Below are positions 1 through 5,416 of a stretch of 5,416 nucleotides of DNA, one piece after another; position 1 is the stretch's first letter, and every line of letters begins with the position of its first letter. The notes beneath the pieces were generated by a model that ran no database searches, was not told the origin of the DNA, and saw only the letters and a program-made list of their open reading frames with translations. The stretch covers positions 1 to 5,416 of the forward strand of contig JAKADI010000167.1 of the NCBI GenBank assembly GCA_021820675.1, given 5' to 3'. The position numbers and the translations under genes were made by a program. This stretch comes from Bacillota bacterium. Its GTDB lineage: Bacteria > Bacillota > Sulfobacillia > Sulfobacillales > Sulfobacillaceae.

Positions 1-150
1 GTCTGACGACACTCCTTTTACGCAGACACCGCCTAAGGCGTCTATGTCCACATATCGACTGTATTCAGGCCCAAAACCAAATGTGCCCGATGCAGCGATA
101 ATTGGATTGGCTAATTCTAGTCCTCGCGGCAACATGGTGAGCATATCCAT
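1..150 (-). CDS. pyrD: Dihydroorotate dehydrogenase catalytic subunit, class 1B (5' part only)
   Basis: Only the first 50 codons are present; the gene runs off the left edge with no stop. The product would be the FMN-containing subunit that oxidises dihydroorotate to orotate in the cytoplasm, working with PyrK. The visible N-terminus reads as the start of the class 1 TIM barrel: NPIIAASGTFGFG at residues 15-27, then the E-Y pair at 29-30, and a VKG segment with Lys45, the lysine that contacts FMN in this family. The ATG at 150-148 shares one base with the pyrK stop (TAATG), so translation is probably coupled. An in-frame GTG at 156-154 sits closer to the upstream GAGGAG and could be the true start; ATG codons 3 and 6 are also possible. 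Class 1B is inferred from the adjacent pyrK, since the catalytic cysteine region lies outside the window. Confidence 0.9.
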   Translation of the reverse strand, partial: MDMLTMLPRGLELANPIIAASGTFGFGPEYSRYVDIDALGGVCVKGVSSD

Positions 151-929
151 TACCACATCAACTCCTCTGCTCTAAAGACCGGTCCTTCCGTACACACCCG
201 ACGATAGGCTATTCCCAAATTTCCCTGGGTAGGTACCACACACGCCAGGCACGCCCCGATACCGCACCCCATCCGCTGTTCTAACGCCAGAAAACTTATC
301 GCTTTACCCTTGGTAATATGGCTAACCGCCTGTAACATGGGCATTGGGCCACAAGCATAAACCTGAGCATCACCATGGGTTCCTAACCATTCTTCGAGCG
401 GTTCAATGATGGTCCCCTCTCGCCCTGCACTCCCGTCATCTGTACTCAGAGCAACAGGTATCCCTAAGGTTGCGAAGTCATCCGCCATCAGCAACCATTT
501 CGCGGTACGCGCCCCGATAATGGCGGATGGTTGTTGTGCCACATCTTTCAACCACACCTGCGCAGCACAATAAAGAGGCGGCACGCCCACTCCCCCCCCC
601 ACAAGTACCCAAGGCTTGTGAGGGTCCGGAGGCGGGAACCCATGCCCCAAGGGGCCCAATATATCGAGAACATCGCCAACTAAACGTTGGCTAAGCCATT
701 TCGTCCCGGACCCGACTACCTGAAATAAGAGTCCTACCTCCCCATGGTGTTCATCAATTCGTGAAAACGAGATCGGCCGTCGCAACATCCCTGGTGTCAA
801 GACATGAGCAAACTGACCCGGAACCGCTGTGGCCAATTCTGGACTTTTGAGGATGAGTTCAACGTGATTGTCGGCTGTCTGATGACGTGCAACAATGGGA
901 CTCTGTGCCCAATTCCGTGAAATGGCCAT
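150..929 (-). CDS. pyrK: Dihydroorotate dehydrogenase B (NAD+), electron transfer subunit
   Basis: This 259-residue iron-sulfur flavoprotein transfers electrons from the FMN of PyrD through a 2Fe-2S cluster and FAD to NAD+. Three parts are visible in order: a ferredoxin-reductase-like FAD domain (about 1-100) with RRPIS at 50-54 and LGPLGHGF at 91-98; an NAD-binding domain (about 105-215) with the glycine loop VGGGVGVPPLY at 110-120, TDDGSAGREG at 163-172 and ACGPMPML at 192-199; and a C-terminal cluster domain with Cys222, Cys227, Cys230 and Cys246 in a CX4CX2CX15C arrangement. Length is normal for the family, which is near 255-265 residues. The ATG start lies 1 nt after the carB stop and has AGGTGA six bases upstream. 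All key motifs are intact, so a functional enzyme is expected. A nine-G run encodes the glycine loop. Other ferredoxin-reductase-like proteins share the fold, but the cysteine pattern and the downstream pyrD decide for PyrK. Confidence 0.96.
   Translation of the reverse strand: MAISRNWAQSPIVARHQTADNHVELILKSPELATAVPGQFAHVLTPGMLRRPISFSRIDEHHGEVGLLFQVVGSGTKWLSQRLVGDVLDILGPLGHGFPPPDPHKPWVLVGGGVGVPPLYCAAQVWLKDVAQQPSAIIGARTAKWLLMADDFATLGIPVALSTDDGSAGREGTIIEPLEEWLGTHGDAQVYACGPMPMLQAVSHITKGKAISFLALEQRMGCGIGACLACVVPTQGNLGIAYRRVCTEGPVFRAEELMW
162..167 (-). promoter_or_regulatory. Probable ribosome binding site of pyrD
   Basis: GAGGAG lies in the last codons of pyrK. It is 11 bases from the ATG at 150 but only five bases from an in-frame GTG at 156, so it does not settle which start is used. 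Confidence 0.6.
592..600 (-). repeat. Nine-base G homopolymer within pyrK
   Basis: The coding strand has nine consecutive G (C on the plus strand) across the codons GTG-GGG-GGG-GGA, which encode the start of the NAD-binding glycine loop (residues 110-113). The reading frame is correct with nine G, because the motifs on both sides are in the same frame. A one-base slip would shift the frame before the NAD site and the 2Fe-2S cysteines. Confidence 0.95.
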
Positions 930-930
930 G

Positions 931-3900
931 TTATCTCACCTGTCCCACGTGCAACCAATCGTTCAGTGGACGCACAGAAAATGTTTGTCGCTGCCGACCT
1001 CTCAGCGCTTCAATAGCGGCCTGAACGGTATCTAGTGAAGTAAAGCACAAGATTCCCTGTTCAACCGCCGCCCGACGAATCAAAAATCCTTCACGTTCTT
1101 GATCCCCACCCACCGTAATCGTATCAATCACCAAATCAAATTGTCCTTGATGAATGAGATCAACTAAATGCGGCCGCCGTTCACGAATCTTGTAGACGGG
1201 GGTAGCAGGGATGCCATTAGCGGACAGCATGGCCAAGGTGCCAGCAGTTGCATAAAGTCGGTAACCGAGATCTGCCAAGTCTCGTAAGTACGGAAGAGCT
1301 TCCGCCTTATCTGCATCGGCAATCGTAGCGAGAATTTTCCCGCCCGCTGGCAAACGGAATCCCCCCGCGATTAAAGCTTTGTATAGCGCATTGGAGAAGT
1401 CATAGTCAATGCCCATAACCTCTCCCGTCGACTTCATTTCAGGACCCAAGATAGCATCAACCTGTCCTAATTTAGCAAACGAAAACACTGGCATCTTCAC
1501 CGAATAATGCTCCGGCTCAGCTAAAAGTCCTTCGCCCCAACGATCGTTAAAGTGTCCGGTGAGACTGGCTTCCATAGCTAAATCTACCAACGGCACACCC
1601 GTGGCCTTTACCACAAAAGGGACAGTACGACTAGACCTGGGATTCGCCTCAATAACATATACCTGATTATCAACGGCCACAAACTGAATATTTAACAAGC
1701 CTTTCACTTTAAGACCGCGACACAGTTTCGTCGAAATATCGATGACCTGTTGAATAATGGTGCTCTGCGCACGAACAGGGGGCAGGACAGCCACGGAATC
1801 GCCTGAATGTACCCCAGCCCGCTCGACATGTTCCATTACGGCAGGTATTACCACGCGCTGTCCATCACTTACGGCATCGACTTCTAATTCCAACCCACTC
1901 ATGTACCGATCCATTAATAAGGGTTGGTCAACCCCCATTTCGTTATTCTCTTGTAGATACCGCTCCAACTGAGTCCTATCTTCCACGATTTTCATCGCCC
2001 GGCCACCAAGCACATAAGACGGTCTTACTAACAGCGGAAATCCAATTTTTTCGACCGCTGAAAAGGCTTGCCCTGGAGTGGTAACAGCCATCCCGGGCGG
2101 TCTTTTGATTCCAAGCTGTTCTAAAAGGCGGTCAAATAGTTCCCGGTCCTCGGCTTGTTGCAATCCCTTTAAGTCGGTTCCAACAATTTTCACACCATGG
2201 CGGGTTAAAGATTCCGCCAAATTAATCGCGGTTTGTCCGCCAAACTGGACCACTACCCCGTCCGGCTGTTCCCAATCGATGATATTTAAGACGTCTTCCA
2301 GAGTAATCGGTTCAAAATACAAGCGGTCTGAGGCGTTGAAGTCGGTCGACACGGTTTCGGGATTGTTGTTCACCATAATTGCTTTGTACCCCAGTCTCCT
2401 CAAAGCATTTAATGCATATACGCTGGCAGCGTCAAATTCAATACCTTGACCAATGCGAATAGGCCCAGATCCAATCACGAGAATTTTCGGACCAGCTAGG
2501 GCTTGTGCTTCGTTTTCTTCCTCATAGGTCGCGTAATAATACGGTGTTTGGGCCGGAAATTCACCAGCACAAGTGTCCACCATCTTATAGGTCGGGGTAA
2601 TTCCCATCGTTACCCTAACCGTCCGCACCTCATCCTCCGTCTGGTGAATTAACTCGGCGATGCGATGGTCGGAGAACCCTTGTTGTTTAAGTTCCCGCGC
2701 CCGGTCCATCCAGGTGTCGGGATGTTGGGCAATCCATTCCTCATTCCGAATAATGTCCGCAATTTCTTCCAAAAACCATGGGTCAATGGCCGTTCGGTCA
2801 GCGATGTCTTTCAAGGCGAATCCCCGCCGTAATCCTTCTGCCACAAAAAACAATCGCTCATCGGTTACTCGTTGAATTCCCATCCAAATTTCCGCATCCG
2901 TATGGCGAGTCAAGCGCGGATGCGATAAGGACAATTGCTTTATCTCTAAAGACCTGACCGCTTTTTGGAGTCCGCCCGCAAACGTTCGATCAATCGCCAT
3001 CACTTCGCCAGTGGCCTTCATTTGGGTTCCTAGTGTCCGCTCGGCGGTCGGAAACTTATCAAAAGGCCATCGGGGAATCTTCACGACCACGTAATCTAAT
3101 GCCGGCTCGAACGCAGCGGTGGTATCAACGGTGACAGGGTTTGCTATTTCCGGAAGCGTCAAGCCGATGGCGATTTTGGAAACAATCCGCGCAATAGGAT
3201 ACCCCGTAGCTTTGGATGCTAAGGCACTGGACCGCGACACCCGAGGATTAACCTCAATAACGCGGTATCGACCGTCAGGATGGAGAGCCAATTGGACATT
3301 GCACCCCCCTACCACTCCTAAATGATTCACAATATCTAAAGACACCGTTCTGAGAAGTTGATATTCATAATCGCTCAAGGTTTGGCTCGGAGCAACGACG
3401 ATCGAGTCACCGGTATGAATTCCCACCGGATCGAAGTTCTCCATGTTACAAACAGTGATCGTGTTGCCGTCTTGATCCCGGATTATCTCATATTCCACCT
3501 CTTTATACCCGGCTATGGATTCTTCGACCAACACCTGGGTAATGGGACTTAATGTTAAAGCATGCGGCAATCGTTCCAACAATTCTTCGTCATTATGCGC
3601 AAATCCTCCACCCGTTCCTCCCAGCGTGTAGGCTGGGCGAAGAACAACCGGATAGCCAATTTCCTGCGCAAACATTAAGCCTTCTTCGACGGTCGTTACG
3701 GTTCGACTTTTGGCGATAGGATGACCTAGATCGATCATCAAATTTCGAAAGGCCTCACGATCTTCCGCAAGCTTAATCGTGGAGAGAGGAGTGCCTAACA
3801 GCCCTATACCGAGATCCGTTAAGACACCGGTTCTCCCGAGCTCGGAAGCTAAGTTCAGTCCCATTTGTCCCCCTAATGTAGCCAGCACCCCGTCCGGTCT

Positions 3901-4143
3901 TTCCTGGCCTAAGATATAGGCCAAAAAGGAAACCGTTAACGGCTCCAGATACACCACATCGGCAATAGATAAATCCGTCATAATCGTCGCAGGATTGCTG
4001 TTCACCAAGACAACCTCAAGTCCCTCTTCCTTTAACGCTCGACAAGCCTGCGTCCCGGCATAGTCAAATTCGGCTGCTTGACCAATAATAATTGGCCCCG
4101 ATCCAATCACCAAGACCTTATGGATGTCCGATCGTTTAGGCAT
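931..4143 (-). CDS. carB: Carbamoyl-phosphate synthetase large subunit
   Basis: This 1070-residue subunit makes carbamoyl phosphate from bicarbonate, ammonia and two ATP, committing carbon to pyrimidines (and to arginine if there is no second enzyme). It shows the usual internal duplication. The carboxyphosphate half (about 1-400) has GSGPIIIGQAAEFDYAG at 14-30, Arg129, Arg169, Gln284 and E-V-N-P-R at 297-301. A helical oligomerisation linker follows (about 400-550). The carbamate-phosphorylating half (about 553-935) has GSGPIRIGQGIEFD at 558-571, Arg667, Arg707, Gln820 and E-A-N-P-R at 832-836. A methylglyoxal-synthase-like allosteric domain occupies about 936-1070. Length is normal (E. coli 1073). 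The ATG overlaps the carA end by 8 nt and has AAAGGGGG seven bases upstream. By alignment to E. coli made by eye, the ornithine-site Glu892 is Met884 and the nucleotide-site Asn1015 is Asp1007. Both catalytic halves look intact. Confidence 0.98.
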   Translation of the reverse strand: MPKRSDIHKVLVIGSGPIIIGQAAEFDYAGTQACRALKEEGLEVVLVNSNPATIMTDLSIADVVYLEPLTVSFLAYILGQERPDGVLATLGGQMGLNLASELGRTGVLTDLGIGLLGTPLSTIKLAEDREAFRNLMIDLGHPIAKSRTVTTVEEGLMFAQEIGYPVVLRPAYTLGGTGGGFAHNDEELLERLPHALTLSPITQVLVEESIAGYKEVEYEIIRDQDGNTITVCNMENFDPVGIHTGDSIVVAPSQTLSDYEYQLLRTVSLDIVNHLGVVGGCNVQLALHPDGRYRVIEVNPRVSRSSALASKATGYPIARIVSKIAIGLTLPEIANPVTVDTTAAFEPALDYVVVKIPRWPFDKFPTAERTLGTQMKATGEVMAIDRTFAGGLQKAVRSLEIKQLSLSHPRLTRHTDAEIWMGIQRVTDERLFFVAEGLRRGFALKDIADRTAIDPWFLEEIADIIRNEEWIAQHPDTWMDRARELKQQGFSDHRIAELIHQTEDEVRTVRVTMGITPTYKMVDTCAGEFPAQTPYYYATYEEENEAQALAGPKILVIGSGPIRIGQGIEFDAASVYALNALRRLGYKAIMVNNNPETVSTDFNASDRLYFEPITLEDVLNIIDWEQPDGVVVQFGGQTAINLAESLTRHGVKIVGTDLKGLQQAEDRELFDRLLEQLGIKRPPGMAVTTPGQAFSAVEKIGFPLLVRPSYVLGGRAMKIVEDRTQLERYLQENNEMGVDQPLLMDRYMSGLELEVDAVSDGQRVVIPAVMEHVERAGVHSGDSVAVLPPVRAQSTIIQQVIDISTKLCRGLKVKGLLNIQFVAVDNQVYVIEANPRSSRTVPFVVKATGVPLVDLAMEASLTGHFNDRWGEGLLAEPEHYSVKMPVFSFAKLGQVDAILGPEMKSTGEVMGIDYDFSNALYKALIAGGFRLPAGGKILATIADADKAEALPYLRDLADLGYRLYATAGTLAMLSANGIPATPVYKIRERRPHLVDLIHQGQFDLVIDTITVGGDQEREGFLIRRAAVEQGILCFTSLDTVQAAIEALRGRQRQTFSVRPLNDWLHVGQVR
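936..941 (-). promoter_or_regulatory. Ribosome binding site of pyrK
   Basis: AGGTGA is six bases before the pyrK ATG, within the final carB codons. It supports the ATG at 929-927 as the start. Confidence 0.7.
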
Positions 4144-5218
4144 TCGTTAACCCCCTTTGCTGACTGACCAGGTCTAAAAATTCATCGAATAAATAATGCG
4201 AGTCCCATGGCCCGGGACCAGCCTCCGGATGGTGCTGCACCGTTATGATCGGCTTGGTTTTGTGTTGGAAGCCTTCTGCGGTTTGATCATGCAAATTTGT
4301 GAGGCGAATTAGGTACCGGTCGACAAGTGGGGTGGGATCGACCGCGTAACCATGGTTTTGTGAGGTAATTAATACCTTACCCGACCGATGATCTAATAAG
4401 GGGTGGTTAGCGCCATGATGGCCAAATTTTAAGGGATAGGTTGCTGCCCCTTCCGCCAATCCGACCAATTGATGGCCTAAGCAAATACCCAACGTAGGAT
4501 AGTTGTCCAAAGCATAACGTACCGTGGGTAGAAGGTCAGTAAAATCACTAGGATTTCCGGGACCATTAGATAATACCACGCCATCGGGCACGTAACTGGC
4601 TAATTCTTGAACACTCACCGTTGCGGGAACCACGGTAACCCACATGTCTCGCTTAACCAGTTGTTCCATAATGGAGTTTTTTGCACCGTAATCGATTACC
4701 ACAATGTGCGGGCCATTTTGGCCTAAATCGTATACCTTCGGCGTTGTCACGCGATAAACGCTGCGAGAAAGGTCGATGCGACTCAAAGAATCCTTACGCG
4801 TTTCTTCGGTCATATTCAAGGGTCCCAAAACCGCGTGTTGCGTCCCGAAATTTCGTATATGAAGAGTCAAAGCTCGTGTATCCACCTCAACTAATCCACA
4901 CTTATGATATCGCTTGAGATACGAGTCGAAACTTTCCGCCCCTCCAAAATGCGAGGGAATAGGGGAATCACGTTTAACAATCACTGCTTCAGCCCACGGA
5001 AACAATGATTCCGCCGCTTCAGGAAATGTGCCATAATTGCCAATTAGAGGATAGGTTAGAACAACGATTTGACCGAAGTAGGAGGGATCCGTCAAAATCT
5101 CTTGATATCCCGTCATAGAGGTATTAAAAACCACTTCACCCGCAACCACCTGGTTTATATCGCCGATGAGCCGCCCGCCAAACCACGTTCCGTCTTCAAA
5201 AAACAATGCTCCTTTCAC
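4136..5218 (-). CDS. carA: Carbamoyl-phosphate synthetase small (glutaminase) subunit
   Basis: This 360-residue subunit hydrolyses glutamine and channels the ammonia to CarB. The N-terminal CarA-specific domain (about 1-150) carries the family pattern GEVVFNTSMTGYQEILTDPSY at about 27-47 and EVDTRALTLHIR at 111-122. The C-terminal class I glutamine amidotransferase domain (about 170-355) has the oxyanion strand LSNGPGNPSD at 216-225, the nucleophile Cys246 in GICLGHQL, and His330 and Glu332 in HHPEA completing the triad. Length is typical of Firmicutes CarA. The start is GTG at 5218-5216, chosen because a full AGGAGGTG lies just upstream and the following residues match the normal N-terminus of the family. 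It overlaps the pyrC stop by 4 nt (GTGA), and its own 3' end overlaps carB by 8 nt, so the two subunits are probably made in coupled fashion. No catalytic residue is missing. Confidence 0.98.
   Translation of the reverse strand: MKGALFFEDGTWFGGRLIGDINQVVAGEVVFNTSMTGYQEILTDPSYFGQIVVLTYPLIGNYGTFPEAAESLFPWAEAVIVKRDSPIPSHFGGAESFDSYLKRYHKCGLVEVDTRALTLHIRNFGTQHAVLGPLNMTEETRKDSLSRIDLSRSVYRVTTPKVYDLGQNGPHIVVIDYGAKNSIMEQLVKRDMWVTVVPATVSVQELASYVPDGVVLSNGPGNPSDFTDLLPTVRYALDNYPTLGICLGHQLVGLAEGAATYPLKFGHHGANHPLLDHRSGKVLITSQNHGYAVDPTPLVDRYLIRLTNLHDQTAEGFQHKTKPIITVQHHPEAGPGPWDSHYLFDEFLDLVSQQRGLTNA
4151..4158 (-). promoter_or_regulatory. Ribosome binding site of carB
   Basis: AAAGGGGG lies seven bases before the carB ATG and inside the last codons of carA. 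The match to the consensus is partial (G replaces A in the core), but spacing is ideal, and the 8-nt gene overlap would allow terminating ribosomes to reinitiate. Confidence 0.75.
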
Positions 5219-5416
5219 GTCCGCACCTCCTGGTCCCTCATGGTAAACCGGCCCCTTAACATCGTGGCTACCGGGCGACCCTTCAGTTTTAACCCTTGTA
5301 AGGGAGTGTTCTTTCCTCGGGAATAAAACTTTTGACTATCTACAACCCACTCAATTTGAGGGTCAATGAAAGTCACATCGGCCCAGGCGCCTTCCGTCAA
5401 CCCAGCATATTGTTCC
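5215..5416 (-). CDS. pyrC: Dihydroorotase, C-terminal part (5' truncated by window edge)
   Basis: Sixty-six codons and the TGA stop are visible; the frame is open to the right edge, so the gene continues upstream. A TTG at 5400-5398 lies within this open frame and is very unlikely to be the start, because the residues before it (EQYAG) fit continuing coding. The segment resembles the C-terminal end of metal-dependent amidohydrolases of the dihydroorotase class: a G-x-W-A-D-V-T-F-I-D-P strand where the fold returns to its small beta domain, E-W-V-V-D, the K-N-T-P turn, and L-K-L-K-G-R-P-V-A-T near the end. The enzyme cyclises carbamoyl aspartate to dihydroorotate. The metal ligands and catalytic Asp lie outside the window. 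A related hydantoinase or allantoinase would look similar here, but its place next to carA in the pyr order decides for PyrC, of the Bacillus type. Confidence 0.88.
   Translation of the reverse strand, partial: EQYAGLTEGAWADVTFIDPQIEWVVDSQKFYSRGKNTPLQGLKLKGRPVATMLRGRFTMRDQEVRT
5224..5231 (-). promoter_or_regulatory. Ribosome binding site of carA
   Basis: AGGAGGTG is an eight-base perfect match to the anti-Shine-Dalgarno sequence, lying five bases before the GTG start (seven from the AGGAGG core). It is inside the last codons of pyrC and decides the GTG start. Its strength may compensate for the weaker start codon. Confidence 0.92.

Larger units (their letters stand above)
1..5416 (-). other. 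Part of a pyr operon: pyrC-carA-carB-pyrK-pyrD
   Basis: Five genes lie head to tail on one strand with junctions of -4, -8, +1 and -1 nt, leaving one non-coding base (930) in the whole window. The order is that of the Bacillus-type pyr operon, where pyrR, pyrP and pyrB usually precede pyrC, and pyrF and pyrE usually follow pyrD; none of those flanking genes can be seen here. A single transcript is inferred from spacing, not shown directly. No promoter, terminator or leader is present inside. Confidence 0.9.

Noticed and set aside
734..748. A CCATGGGGAGGT stretch on the minus strand, reminiscent of a PyrR binding loop
   Set aside because: It fits the PyrR RNA consensus only with an offset base, lies within conserved pyrK coding sequence, and has no adjacent terminator or antiterminator structure.
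1757..3552. Several open frames of 64-123 codons on the plus strand, opposite carB
   Set aside because: They lie opposite a fully motif-supported carB, have no recognisable domains, and have low-complexity Ser/Thr/Arg-rich products typical of antisense frames.
931..4143. Repeated motifs within carB, such as two GSGPI..IGQ segments
   Set aside because: This is the ancient internal duplication common to all CarB proteins, not a recent duplication or fusion.
4681..5326. Plus-strand open frames opposite carA and the carA/pyrC junction
   Set aside because: They oppose conserved coding sequence and resemble no known protein; they are shadows of the real frames.
5215..5400. A small stand-alone 61-residue gene beginning at TTG 5400
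   Set aside because: The frame stays open to the window edge and the residues match the C-terminal end of dihydroorotase, so it is a truncated pyrC and not a small gene.
1..5416. A hidden novel system, mobile element, RNA gene or CRISPR
   Set aside because: All but one base is accounted for by five conserved pyr genes, and no repeats, tRNA-like folds or transposase features were seen.

Overview
The window is a stretch of a de novo pyrimidine (UMP) biosynthesis operon, read entirely from the minus strand. In transcription order (right to left) it holds the 3' end of a dihydroorotase gene (pyrC), complete carA and carB (small and large subunits of carbamoyl-phosphate synthetase), complete pyrK (electron-transfer subunit of dihydroorotate dehydrogenase), and the first 50 codons of pyrD (catalytic subunit of the same enzyme). 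The pyrC-carA-carB-pyrK-pyrD order matches the Bacillus-type pyr operon. The pyrK/pyrD pair indicates an NAD-linked class 1B dihydroorotate dehydrogenase. This points to a Gram-positive Firmicutes (Bacillota) bacterium with balanced base composition. Purine-rich Shine-Dalgarno sequences and a GTG start fit that. A Sulfobacillus-like lineage is only a guess; the window does not settle the genus.

Packing is extreme. pyrC and carA overlap by 4 nt (GTGA), carA and carB by 8 nt, carB and pyrK are separated by 1 nt, and pyrK and pyrD share 1 nt (TAATG). Each ribosome binding site lies inside the end of the preceding gene, which suggests one polycistronic mRNA with translational coupling. There is no intergenic space for a promoter, attenuator or terminator, and no RNA gene, mobile element or CRISPR was seen. 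The control region of the operon would lie to the right of the window, upstream of pyrC or of genes before it.

Functionally, CarA releases ammonia from glutamine and passes it to CarB, which makes carbamoyl phosphate from bicarbonate, ammonia and two ATP. After aspartate transcarbamoylase (not in the window), dihydroorotase closes the ring. PyrD then oxidises dihydroorotate to orotate while PyrK carries the electrons to NAD+.

This is core metabolism and I see no undescribed system. The points worth a second look are small: a nine-G run encoding the glycine loop of PyrK, two substitutions in the CarB effector-binding regions relative to E. coli, and an uncertain pyrD start.
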